A stretch of DNA of 64,000 nucleotides from positions 1 to 64,000 of the forward strand of contig JAFJTR010000037.1 of the NCBI GenBank assembly GCA_022559985.1, in the 5' to 3' direction. The notes under the pieces were generated by a model. That model searched no databases and was not told the origin of the DNA. It saw nothing but the letters and a program-made list of their open reading frames with translations. Positions 53,840-63,658 of the stretch are shown here, piece by piece (position 1 is the stretch's first letter; each line of letters starts with the position of its first letter). This DNA is from Parastagonospora avenae f. sp. tritici 18332-5. Its lineage: Eukaryota > Ascomycota > Dothideomycetes > Pleosporales > Phaeosphaeriaceae. The position numbers and the translations under genes were made by a program.

Positions 53840-53909
53840 TCTAGAACCTCTTACGGTTCTAGATTCTAATATGGCATAAAAAGGGTAAATCTTGTGAAAT
53901 TATGCCATA
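53840..53909. promoter_or_regulatory. Two adjacent inverted repeats upstream of the esterase TATA box
   Basis: The first has 9-bp arms TCTAGAACC (53840-53848) and GGTTCTAGA (53855-53863) with a 6-bp spacer. Its left arm sits in CTTCTAGAACC, matching the heat-shock-element core nTTCnnGAAn. The second has 10-bp arms TATGGCATAA (53870-53879) and TTATGCCATA (53900-53909) with a 20-bp spacer. Position just upstream of the TATA box suggests a control region. A small mobile-element remnant is the alternative. Confidence 0.5.
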
Positions 53910-55901
53910 AGCTGACAGGACTTTGAAAATACAGCGAGCGTTTTTGTCGGCATGATCCGTGTAGCTCTAGTCCGGCTAGACCAGTTTCGAAACGGAGGGA
54001 GCCAAACTGTATCGAAGCGCATACCAATAATCTCACCGAAACTAATTTCAACAACTCCGCTCGGCCCAATAACGTCCATTAGTTTCGACTTTCTAAATTT
54101 GAATGCCCAGGCTGCTTGGCTGCATGTAAAGAACGTACGGTTTTTACACACACACATTTCACGTAGAGATCTGCTGTGCCGTAGATTCTTCAATGTCAGT
54201 ATTGCGTGTGCGGGTTCTTACCTCTGCATGGAAGCATAGCAACAGTCCAAGAGCAAGGGATTATTTAGACTTTCGGCCCTACCTTTTGCCTCCCGGAATT
54301 GCGAAGTCTTGGTCCTTTGTCGGTGCCCTAATCACGGCGCTTACCATTTGCAGAAGAACATCATTCTCGCCCAACGACAACCTAGAGCAGTACTAGTCAA
54401 TATTGGGCGATGTGAAAGGAAAAACGCATGCTGGGGAATTGTCGTGGGAATCTTTGCGCGGAGGGCGCACACGGGCGCTGCCTGCGAATAGTTGATCACG
54501 CTATGTACCCCAAAACACCGGGGCAGTCTCACCCTCAGCATCTTCTCGCCATGGGACAAAGCGCCGACTGCCCAAGCATCTCCAACTCGCAAATTTTCAT
54601 CAAACACAAACACGTGGACCGTAAGATTCTAGCAGGCGGCGCAATTATCTTACTTCGGATGACATCAAACCGAGCTAATGACAAAGAGCTCAGAAGTAGC
54701 AACGGCACCGTCCAAGCGCTAGGTGACAGGGAACACCACGATACATCGATTGATGAGTAACAGTTCGAAGCTTGATCGTGTTTCAAGTCCGGTAGATACG
54801 CTTGCCAAGCTTTTGAACGTTATTTGTGGCATTTTTGGTGTGCTGCGGAAGAAAACAGATTGAACTAGCTGACTTAGTACACAATGTAAGAAACAATCAA
54901 AAACTGTTTGGAACTACTCGATTCACCCAAGACTATAAAACCTGTAGCACTTTTTGAGGCTACTCGACGTCTCACCCAGCACCGTAAGACCTATCAAACA
55001 GGTTTCGTTGTACCAGAACCTTTGCTCTGCAAATGCTCTGCAAATGCTCTGCAAACTGTATGTTTGCTTTCTCCGACAGTATTGTTACCGGGAAAGCCAT
55101 CATATATGCCTGACTTATGCCTCTCAAGAAGCATGCCATCAACTCAAACAGATCAAGCTCCAACATCACAAGCTATATTTATATACCTGACGAATCCGGT
55201 AAACAGCAATGTAGGAACGGGAAGGACAGGCAGTGGTCTTGGAAGCGAACACAGCTACAAATGATACTGGCCATCGCAGTGACAGCAATGGGAGTGGCCT
55301 TCACCCAAGCCGCCACCAATGAACGTCCCCTGACCCCTTCTGTGGAGTTGCTAGTCAGTGATGTCGACAATCCTGGCCAGATTCCTGAAAGCGATACATA
55401 AACGAGAACAAGCGACGACAACCCCCCATTCAGCAAAGACGACAGGAAGACTGAGACATATCGCTGTAACAACAATATGTCTTGCTGGACCAAAGCGTAA
55501 GGAGCTGCCCTCTTCAGATGGATCACAATGCTGACGACGTTGGACCAGACGCCGCGCAGTACAGTTCTGAAATCGATAACGATGTCGAGGCCTGGATTGT
55601 GAAGCGTTACTCGTGGCAACCAGAGCAAAATGTGCTCAAAATGCCTCCATCTTTCAGGGAACATGCCAACCCTAGGCTGAACGACCCTCAAGCATGAGGA
55701 ACGCTACTGCCTTGTACCTGACTACCGTTCCACGATGTGGCTGAACATTCACAATGGCAGACAACGCCGCCCACGGTTATCTATTCTCTCTACTGACAAC
55801 CCCTATAATTCCATAACAACACAATATCTCTCTACCACAACTCACAACCAAAGATCTCCACCGCAACTCACAACCGAGTTCCTCCACCAAATCTTGCAAA
55901 G
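53910..55901. other. Gene-poor 2-kb stretch
   Basis: No gene recognised on either strand. Frames of 60-170 codons have no domain. An 11-bp triplicated repeat occurs at 55023. The end nearest 55901 is an A/C-rich leader for the SET-domain gene. Confidence 0.45.
55023..55055. repeat. 11-bp tandem repeat TGCTCTGCAAA, three perfect copies
   Basis: Three perfect head-to-tail units with no annotated role. Confidence 0.9.
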
Positions 55902-57227
55902 ATGGCCACCGTCCTATCTACTCAAGAAGCCGCGCTCAAGGTCATTCCCGCTCGCGCCAAGAGACAGAGCATAGAGTCATCGGACCTATCCTCAGCCGAC
56001 ATCACTTATATTCTCCGAAAGATATACGACCCTACAATGTTGTCAGGTCGTCCTCATTTCTACTCGCAAGACGAGTACGGCATGTCCATTGCAAAGATTC
56101 CCAACGCGTATGACCCCAACATCTTCTGCACAGTAGCAGAAACAAACACCCTTGAAGCATGGGACTAGGCGAACGAGCCGAAGCCCACGACCTTCAAGAC
56201 CATCAGGGGTGTAGCATGGCCTCCTCGTTTTCAGTCTGAGCTCACTGGATATCCGCAACAAAAGGAGCATTGCATGAAGTGCAAGTCAGAGAGCGGTCTA
56301 TGCATTGGAGGATTGTGTAATCAAAAGTTTGCTTCCGATTCTTCCCTCGATTTCTGGCTAGAGAACATCATCTTACGCCAAGTGGGAGACCGTGGCGTGG
56401 GAGCATTTGCTCGTAAAGCTATGGAGAACGGCACGAACGTTGGCGAGCTCGCTGGCAGGCTTCTGCCAAATCGACAAGACAAGCAAGAGACCTTTTACAA
56501 CACGAAGATCTCGATTGGCACCAGTCCCAACGTCAACTATGCTGTAATTGACTTGAAACACACTGCTTCCGTCACGCGCTACTTGAATCACAGCTGTGTG
56601 CCGAATTGCACGTTCTGGGAAGGTCGGTGCGGCAACGGCTACCGCCTCGTGTGGGTACAAACGACTCGAGCCATAGCCCAGGGCAAGGAACTCACTGTGC
56701 ACTATGGTCCCGGGTGGTTTGAAAGCCCTGACGAGTACTGCCTTTGTGGCTAGAATGGTTGCAGGTATCCTCCTCCTGCAGAGCAAGCCTCCACTCTTGA
56801 GATTGATCCTCTTGCAAAGCCAGGCATTCTTCGTACCTGTGAAAACCCCAACCATAGGAATGGCAAGAGTGCTGGATTGAGCGACGAACAGCGAGTATGC
56901 AAGAACTGCAGACAGCTAGAAAAAGACGCGAAAACCACCTACAAATGCAAAGACTGCAAGTTTGATAAGCACGGCAGGTATCAGGGTGGAAAAGCTGGCC
57001 CGTTGTGCCGCCCTTGTTTCGATCGCATGAGGAAGAAACAGAAAGAGAAAGAGGACGAGGAAAGGAAGAGCGCAGAGAAAGAGAAGGACGACGCGGAGGA
57101 TGCTCACGCTACAACTGCGGACGCCGCTGTTCCAGCTCCTGCACCCCAGACTGCGAAGACTAAACGTCGAGATAAAGACTCTGACGCACCGCGGAAAAGG
57201 ATGCGCAAGAGACCCCACAAGAAGTAG
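55902..57227 (+). pseudogene. SET-domain protein with two in-frame TAG codons
   Basis: One frame is open from ATG 55902 to 57227 except for TAG at 56166-56168 and TAG at 56751-56753. Read through, the order is an N-terminal region, a Cys-containing CMKCKSESGLCIGGLCNQ segment, and a SET domain with DRGVGAFARKAMENG, the SAM-pocket motif TRYLNHSCVPNC and LTVHYGPGWF. A post-SET-like CLCG follows, where the second TAG falls directly after, then a Cys-rich C-terminus (CKNCRQL, CKDCKFD, GPLCRPCF) and a basic Lys/Arg tail. SET proteins methylate lysines, mostly on histones. Both TAGs could come from CAG. A 159-aa product from ATG 56274 to the second stop would still hold the SET core. Decay, splicing I cannot see, or recoding all remain possible. 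Confidence 0.65.
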
Positions 57228-58355
57228 AGAGTCAATCCCAGACAACAATCAGCAGGGACTGGAAACCTAGCAGCTGGAGGCTGGTGAGTGTTCGATGGAG
57301 TACCAGGCTCGATCGGGCTTTTCGGATGATGAAGCGGGTGGTAGCGACCGTGGACTGGACTCTGTAGATGCCGGAGCAGACACCATGGGCAATGCTGCGG
57401 GTCCTGGTGACAGCGGACGGAATATTGAAAGTAGTACATGTCGCGATCGAAGCCCACCAACATATCCTCCAAGTACGCGAGGAGCCCCCCAGGTCTGAAG
57501 TCCGAAGCCAGCGACAACCCCTCATAGAGTCTCAAACCTAGCAACCCATCAACGGCAAGATACCAGTATAAGCAAGACGAATTGCTGATGGGCCCATCCC
57601 CAGATCTCGAGCTCCTGGGACTTCAACTTAGACCAAAGTCTCTACGAGATAATAGGTCAGAGGCGCTGAGTGTCGACCAGACAGTATACGAGCATGATGG
57701 CATGATGGCAGAGATCGTGCAAATGTCCTTGGCTCCTCGTTTGTCGGTGTTTCAAAACGCCACAGCAAAGAGGGGTTAGAGAGGAAGAAGGCGTGATACG
57801 AGTGCAGCAGCGACGGTAGCGACCAACGCAGCGAAGTCAGTGAATCATATATCAATCAGCCGAGAAAACTTGGAAAATATGCTTGTGACCGAGAAGCCTT
57901 AACAGACTTTGAGTGTTTCTGAAAACGGTGACGTCCATGAATGCAAGAACAGCAATCGTGGAACTGTGCACATATTTCGCCGTGATTATGAGCGGCTGCC
58001 TTCACAAATCAGCTAGTAGATATTAGGACGTAAGTAAGCATTGAGCAATTCAAAAGCACATAATGCATCGTCATGTTGTTGTGTTTACCAAATTTAGTTG
58101 TGAAGTTCATCGGGATGACGTATCTGCCAACGCAAACCCTTCACCGCATATCCCCACAAAAAACGTGTACCTGCATATCTCCCGCCTCACCCGCGACCAA
58201 CCGAAACGATCCACGCAGGGACACTCGACAAGTCCGAAAATGCACTGACACAACCTTGACCGCCAACAAATACAAAACCACCTTCCTCGCCCCCTTCAAA
58301 AGTGAAAAGGGTTCCGACAAACCCCAACTTCTCAACCCGGAATTCAGATTCGACC
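57228..58355. other. Intergenic, 1.1 kb
   Basis: Frames at 57232-57544 (both strands) lack any recognisable domain. No repeats of note. The end is the transporter leader. Confidence 0.45.
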
Positions 58356-59684
58356 ATGTCACCCAACGAACGCCAACCCCTCCTCCACCACGCCGGCTCA
58401 ACCGACCACCGTATATCCTCCATCCTCCTCGCACACTCCGCCTCCCGCAACACCCCCGCCTCCACGTCAACCTATCCCATTGACCACGGGCTCATCCCCT
58501 GGCTGCAAGTCCTCGGCGGCTTCATTCTCTTCGCCAATAGCTGGGGTCTCCCCAATACCTTTGGCGTATTCCAAACATACTACATCGATACCCTACTACC
58601 CACGCACTCCGCGTCGGCGATATCATGGATCGGCAGCGTGCAACTGTTTTTCACGACGATTGGATGTCTGCCGGCGGGTGTGCTGGTTGATCGAGGGCAT
58701 TTGAAGGCGTTGATTGGTGTGGGGACGGGGCTGGAGGTAATTGGTCTGGTGGCAACGAGTTGGTGTAAGAGTTATTGGGGGATATTGATTGCGCAGGGAG
58801 TGTGCATGGGAATCGGTAGCGGACTGCTTGCCGTAATTCCCATCGTCGTGTTGGCGACGTTTTTCGAGAAGAGGAGGATGGTTGCGACGGGTCTCGCGTC
58901 CACGGGCGCGAGTGTGGCGGGAATTGCGTACACGCTTTCTATGCGCGCGTTGTTTACGAGTGTGGGGTTTGCGTGGGCGGTGAGGATTTTCGCGGTGATT
59001 ATCTTGACTACGAATGTTGTGGCTTTTGCGGTGATGAGGCTGCAAGCGCAGTATGGATCTAAGGGGTCTGGCTTCGGGTTCCATCACTTCAAGGACCTGC
59101 CCTATACGGTGTTTGTCGGTGCGTTCACGCTGTTCGTGGCGTCGAGCTTTGTGCCGTTCTTCTTCATCCAGGACTACGCGCTGCAGCTCGGTGTGTCGAA
59201 GGAAATGGCGTTTAACCTGTTAAGCATCATGAACGCGGCGAACATCTTTGGTCGCTTTGTGCCGAACTTCATTGCGGATCGATATGGCGGCGTCAACACT
59301 CTGATCCCGCTTAGTCTCGCGTGCATTATAACGCTTGCCTGTCTTCCGCTGGCACAGACCCAAAGCTCGCTCATTGCGATCAGCGTTGTATATGGACTTC
59401 TATCTGGCGGCATCATCATCATCCCTGGACCTACGATTACCGAACTCTCGCCCACCGATACGGAGATTGGCGTGCGGCTGGGTCTCGCCTATCTAGTTGC
59501 TTCTTTTGGCGGCCTGCTTGGAAATCCGCTCACGAGTCTGATCAAAGGAGATGGCAAGAACGCTGTTCAGAATTTCAATGGCGTATGGTTCTGCGCTGCG
59601 GCAGTCATGACTGGGGCTGCAGTAGCGCTTATCGCGACGAGGTGGTTAAAGCTAGGATCGGCGTTGGCAATTGGACGTATCTGA
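58356..59684 (+). CDS. MFS transporter, monocarboxylate porter-like
   Basis: A single exon of 442 aa from ATG 58356 (context CGACCATGT); the frame is open upstream but without a better start. A soluble N-terminus of about 50 residues is followed by twelve membrane helices. Motifs include FANSWGLPNTFGVFQTYY in helix 1, SWIGSVQLFF, a loop near PAGVLVDRGHLK (MFS motif A position), and NIFGRFVPNFIADRYGG in the second half. This is the fungal monocarboxylate porter (MCT/SLC16-like) pattern often found beside metabolite genes. Substrate unknown. Convergent with the FMO gene, 38 bp between stops. Confidence 0.92.
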   Translation: MSPNERQPLLHHAGSTDHRISSILLAHSASRNTPASTSTYPIDHGLIPWLQVLGGFILFANSWGLPNTFGVFQTYYIDTLLPTHSASAISWIGSVQLFFTTIGCLPAGVLVDRGHLKALIGVGTGLEVIGLVATSWCKSYWGILIAQGVCMGIGSGLLAVIPIVVLATFFEKRRMVATGLASTGASVAGIAYTLSMRALFTSVGFAWAVRIFAVIILTTNVVAFAVMRLQAQYGSKGSGFGFHHFKDLPYTVFVGAFTLFVASSFVPFFFIQDYALQLGVSKEMAFNLLSIMNAANIFGRFVPNFIADRYGGVNTLIPLSLACIITLACLPLAQTQSSLIAISVVYGLLSGGIIIIPGPTITELSPTDTEIGVRLGLAYLVASFGGLLGNPLTSLIKGDGKNAVQNFNGVWFCAAAVMTGAAVALIATRWLKLGSALAIGRI

Positions 59685-59722
59685 TCGTCGACCATGGAAA
59701 AGTACATTGACGTGTGATAAAA

Positions 59723-61357
59723 CTATATCATTTCCCCCTCACTCTTAGCCTTCTCCTTCTTGAAATCTTCGAAGCTAAAGCCAACTTCCTCCACGCTCTT
59801 GATTTCATGTCTCTTCTCTCCGAAGCCTCCAAATGCCCTTCGAATCGCTGGGAAGTTCTCCCGACACCAAAATTCCCACGCGCCCCAGATAGGCGGTACC
59901 TTGCCTTTTCCATCACTTTCTAGTCCTTCTTTGGGTGGCGTACTCAATGCCCAGTGGCTCAAAGCATTCATGTAGTTGCCATCTTTTGGAAACGGTAAAA
60001 GGTGGAAGCTTCGCCCGTCACCTACTTCGGCTACAACGTCTTGCTCCCACTTTTGCATTTCGGCGTATGATGGCAGTGGCAAGCGTCCAGAATAGACGCG
60101 CGCGAGAACCGAAGACTGAGCTTCCGCGAGTGGAAACGGTATGACCCGCTGATTTAGTGTAAGGAACGACAATGTTGGCTGAGGTGCGTAGAACAAATGC
60201 TGGTAGGTGTGTTGCACATGACTTCCATCCTTGATCAGAGCAGGCTTTACATTGTCGAGAAAAGGGAAGGAGTAGAAATATCCCGTTGCAAAGATAACAG
60301 CGTCGATATCGGATTCGAGGGTACCATCTTCGAACTCAATACCTCGGTTGTCTGCGATGAAGCGCTTGATCGGAGGGACTTCGCGACGTTGACCTTCACC
60401 CGAGCCATGAGTTGCCGAAAACATGGAAATGGACTTCGAAGACCAAAGTAGTGGCGTCTGGCAGTGCGATGCAACTTGCGCGCTAATGTCTGCTCCGGAA
60501 GCAGAGTTTCCAACCACAATGACTTTTTGACTACGATAGTTCTCTGGCTTCCGATAGTACTTGGAATGGCTAAGTCGATTGGGGTATCTTGCATTCCACT
60601 CCCGTATGCCTTCAATGTCCGGTACAAAGGGTACAACAAAGTGGCCGCTGGCTGTTATAAGCGCATCGAAATGCTGTTCTGTCTCTTTTCCAGAATCTAG
60701 TTGTCGCACTCGCACTCGCCAGCTGCTATCATATGCTCCGCTTGTTGGCTCTGCGTTTACAACTTGCGTGCCATATTGCACAAGATTTTGCACATCTTTT
60801 CCGTAGTCGTCAATGTACTTTAAGACAGTATCATGCGTGGGAAATAGCTGACTATTTTGAGGCCAGTCTAAGTCTTGAAAGCCCATCAAACCTCGCGGGA
60901 TGTTGGTTTCTAGTTTCTCGTACATGGGCGATACGAATGATAGCTCTTGTTGATCCTGGGCAGAGCCATTTGGTTGGGTGTCCTGGCATAACGACCTATG
61001 CTTCAAAATCGGATCTTGATTCTTCCCTCGCGGATTGGTTTGTGGAATTGTGAAAATGTCTTCATCTGTATGGTCGCCAGTATAGCTCCAAATGCCCCCG
61101 GATCTAGGTCGTTGTTCGTACAATACGATTTTATCGAATGCTTTCTCCGCCAGCAGGTACTTTGCAGCCGCGACTCCAGATGGTCCTGCGCCGATTATAG
61201 CGATCGATTGGGCTTTTAAGTTTAACTGCTTTTTTCCGGAGGTCATGACGCAGCGGTGAGCAATGCTCGCATGTGAAACTCGACGCGAATGCCAAAGTCG
61301 ACCGGAGAAAGAAGACAAGCTTTGTCTATAAAGTCTATATTGACGGAAAATGGACAT
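59723..61357 (-). CDS. Flavin-containing monooxygenase (FMO/Baeyer-Villiger class B type)
   Basis: A single exon of 544 aa. The first 40 residues (MSIFRQYRLYRQSLSSFSGR ...) are Arg/Ser-rich without acidic residues, like a mitochondrial presequence; a second ATG gives MTSGKKQL just before the FAD fold. FAD motif IAIIGAGPSGVAAAKYLL, the central SHSKYYRKPENY (FMO fingerprint region FxGxxxHxxx is replaced), NADPH motif VIVVGNSASGADIS, and ATGYFYSFPFLD. It resembles fungal thiol-specific FMO1/dimethylaniline monooxygenase-like proteins that oxygenate soft N or S nucleophiles. Divergent from the NMT1-like gene across 257 bp. Confidence 0.93.
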   Translation of the reverse strand: MSIFRQYRLYRQSLSSFSGRLWHSRRVSHASIAHRCVMTSGKKQLNLKAQSIAIIGAGPSGVAAAKYLLAEKAFDKIVLYEQRPRSGGIWSYTGDHTDEDIFTIPQTNPRGKNQDPILKHRSLCQDTQPNGSAQDQQELSFVSPMYEKLETNIPRGLMGFQDLDWPQNSQLFPTHDTVLKYIDDYGKDVQNLVQYGTQVVNAEPTSGAYDSSWRVRVRQLDSGKETEQHFDALITASGHFVVPFVPDIEGIREWNARYPNRLSHSKYYRKPENYRSQKVIVVGNSASGADISAQVASHCQTPLLWSSKSISMFSATHGSGEGQRREVPPIKRFIADNRGIEFEDGTLESDIDAVIFATGYFYSFPFLDNVKPALIKDGSHVQHTYQHLFYAPQPTLSFLTLNQRVIPFPLAEAQSSVLARVYSGRLPLPSYAEMQKWEQDVVAEVGDGRSFHLLPFPKDGNYMNALSHWALSTPPKEGLESDGKGKVPPIWGAWEFWCRENFPAIRRAFGGFGEKRHEIKSVEEVGFSFEDFKKEKAKSEGEMI

Positions 61358-61614
61358 GCGACGCTAGTAATGTTAATCTCAAGAGTTGATGGGATGTGTG
61401 ACGGTCATGTGGGGGCGGCGAGTTTCCGGTGCTAGGTATGGTCGCAATCTTGGAACCTCTGTCACCCGCGGCGTTGAGTACTTACTTCAACGTCCGCACC
61501 GGAATCTTCTCTTCTTGTATATATAACTTCGTTCCGAGCTGCCCATACTTTCTGTCAATCTGATCACACGTTTTTATAGCCGCCACCAAGCTTCATTGGA
61601 GCTCGAGAACTTCA
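61358..61614. promoter_or_regulatory. Divergent promoter FMO / NMT1-like, with TATA box 61518-61526
   Basis: 257 bp between opposite ATGs. TATATATAA at 61518-61526 lies about 90 bp before the plus-strand ATG. Two opposite genes with mitochondrial-type N-termini share this region, so joint control is plausible (inference). Confidence 0.55.
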
Positions 61615-62665
61615 ATGCTTCGTACATTGCGCGTTGCTCGCCCCACCTTCGCAGCGCGCCAGTTCCGCCAGTTCTCAAGCAAGACAGCAGCCATGGCGCC
61701 TCTACGAATTGGATTCGTGCCTGGTACTATAGGATCAATCACGTGTGAAAACATCCGCTAATACGATCTCAGAGCATTTCTCAACCCCACTCGAATTTGC
61801 GAAGAAGCACTATGGCCTCGATGCGCGCCTTCTTCCATACCCCTCCGGCACCGGCCACATGGTCACTGCGTTACAAGCTGGAGAGATAGACATCGGCGTC
61901 GGACTGACCGAAGGCTGGATCGCAGCCATGGGCAAAGCACAAGCAGCCAAAGAAGACGCTGGTTTCCGAGCAGTTGGCACATACGTCGAGACCCCATTAT
62001 GCTGGGCGATCTCCACAGGCGCGAAGAGAGAACTTACCGGCATAAAAGACCTCAAAGGCAAAAAGGTGGGCGTATCAAGAATCGGTAGCGGCAGCTACGT
62101 GATGAGCTTCGTACTAGCCAATCAGCAAGGCTGGTTGAATCCCGCGTCAAACAGCCCGCCGTTCCCAGTCGAGCCTCTGAATACATTTGTAAACCTGCGT
62201 GAAGGCGTGAACAACAGCACAGCCGATTTCTTCATGTGGGAGCACTTCACATCAAAACGCTACTATGACAATGGCGAGATCAAGCGCATCGGCGAGATCT
62301 ATACGCCCTGGTCGTCGTGGAAGATTGTCGCTGTGAATGACTTGTTGTACCCAAAGAACTGGAGTTCGGCACCAAATGCCACCAAGCCTGCGTTGAAGGA
62401 AGAGCTGGAAGACGTGCTGGCTAAGATAAACAAGGGCGTCAAGCACTTTGAAGAGAATCAGGAAGAAGCGGTACAGTACATCAGCACGAAGCTCGACTAC
62501 TCCGAAGAAGATGCACGGGAATGGTTGAAGACTGTGCGCTTCGCGAAAGACGTGCGGGGCGTGGATCTCGAAGTCGTGCATAAGACTGTTAGCACGCTAC
62601 AGAAGGCTGGCGTTCTTGGTGAAGGAGTGGATAACTCGGACATGGTCGCAATCGAACGTAAATAA
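61615..62665 (+). CDS. NMT1/THI5-like (type 2 periplasmic-binding fold) protein with mitochondrial presequence
   Basis: Exons 61615-61723 and 61773-62665, intron 49 bp (GTACTA ... CAG) giving IGFVPEHFSTPLEFA; 333 aa. Residues 1-26 (MLRTLRVARPTFAARQFRQF ...) are a textbook mitochondrial presequence. The rest resembles the substrate-binding proteins of the nitrate/sulfonate/thiamine-precursor superfamily: ALQAGEIDIGVGLTEGWIAA, LKGKKVGVSRIGSGSYVMS, DFFMWEHFTSKRYYDNG. In fungi the related NMT1/THI5 makes the thiamine pyrimidine, but the CCCFC iron motif of that enzyme is not seen here, so I do not assign that reaction. A matrix ligand-binding or degenerate enzymatic role is possible. Divergent from the FMO. 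Confidence 0.85.
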
Positions 62666-63121
62666 GCGGAGGAGTGAATACGGTATGTGGCACACATGTG
62701 AGATTAAAAATCAAATAAGCGCCATGTGTGTACATTGACAGTTGGATCATCTAGTCACAAGAAGTTTCTAACATATCTCCTCGAGCTCTTCGCTAGTATG
62801 TCGATGCAGTTATCGGCACTTCAACGGCACGATGCGACATCTGTATTTCAGGTCCGAATTTCCGACGTGCGGGTTCAAGGAGAGAGATAATAATTTTGAT
62901 GATGAAATGAGATTGGGATTATGGTATAAACAGAAAAAGATCGAAGCTAGGCTGCAGGAAAAAGAACTCTTTCGTCTTATACATGTACTCCACTCACCCG
63001 ACACGGCTGATCTCACAAGTTCCTGTGCATGCAGGAATCACCAAGACAGCTACATGGCGCTCAAGGGCTCCCAAACAGCCGCCGTCCGTCAAATGTCACC
63101 TCCGCCTCCCCGCCATCTTCC
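62666..63121. other. Intergenic, 456 bp
   Basis: Convergent 3' region of the NMT1-like and YbjQ genes. No gene recognised. Confidence 0.45.
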
Positions 63122-63658
63122 TCAAAGAAACGGATCAACACCCCCCTCCTGCGCACTATCCCTCTTGACCCTCCCAGTATCCTTCTCCACCCAAACTGCC
63201 GTGCCCACCACACTAACCACCAAACACCCCAGCACCTCACTCTCCCTTATCTCCACACCCACAACCGCATTCGCGCCCTTGCCCACCGCCTCCTTCACCA
63301 TCCTTTCAATCGCCTGATCTCTGGCCGAGTAAATCGCGCTCGTCAGGCTCTTCGCCTCGCCCCAGTTGCTGCCAAACGAAGACGCGATGTTCTTGATAAA
63401 CGACTTTGTGTCTTTGCGCGTGAGGGTCACCGTGCCGTGGCATGTTCCGTGCGCACGGAGGACGGTGTGCCCCGGGAGTAGGGGCGTTGTTGATGTGAGC
63501 AGGGCGGGTGTGCGGGAGGGGTGTGGTTCAGTTGAGGAGGAGGTGGAGTCGAATGTAGTCTGGAAGGTTGGGGTTTGTGGGATGGGTTTTGATTGCGGAT
63601 GCCAGGAGGGCATGCGGGATGGGGGGACCATCATTGTTGAGCGGCGATTGGTTAACAT
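63122..63658 (-). CDS. YbjQ/UPF0145-family protein (DUF74)
   Basis: A single exon of 178 aa. A proline/serine/threonine-rich N-terminal tail of about 50 residues precedes the domain: LLPGHTVLRAHGTCHGTVTL, IKNIASSFGSNWGEAKSLTS, ARDQAIERMVKEAVGKGANAV (shown in pieces) and VVGVEIRESEVLG, then a beta strand to the end. Bacterial and fungal members form small pentamer-like beta barrels with no settled function; heavy-metal binding was proposed for the bacterial proteins. No targeting signal. The ATG at 63658 is the only in-frame start close to the domain apart from Met 9 and 10. Confidence 0.85.
   Translation of the reverse strand: MLTNRRSTMMVPPSRMPSWHPQSKPIPQTPTFQTTFDSTSSSTEPHPSRTPALLTSTTPLLPGHTVLRAHGTCHGTVTLTRKDTKSFIKNIASSFGSNWGEAKSLTSAIYSARDQAIERMVKEAVGKGANAVVGVEIRESEVLGCLVVSVVGTAVWVEKDTGRVKRDSAQEGGVDPFL

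Noticed and set aside
61615..62665. Calling this gene the thiamine pyrimidine synthase THI5/NMT1
   Set aside because: The CCCFC iron motif of that enzyme is not visible and the protein has a mitochondrial presequence, so only the fold-level relation is claimed.
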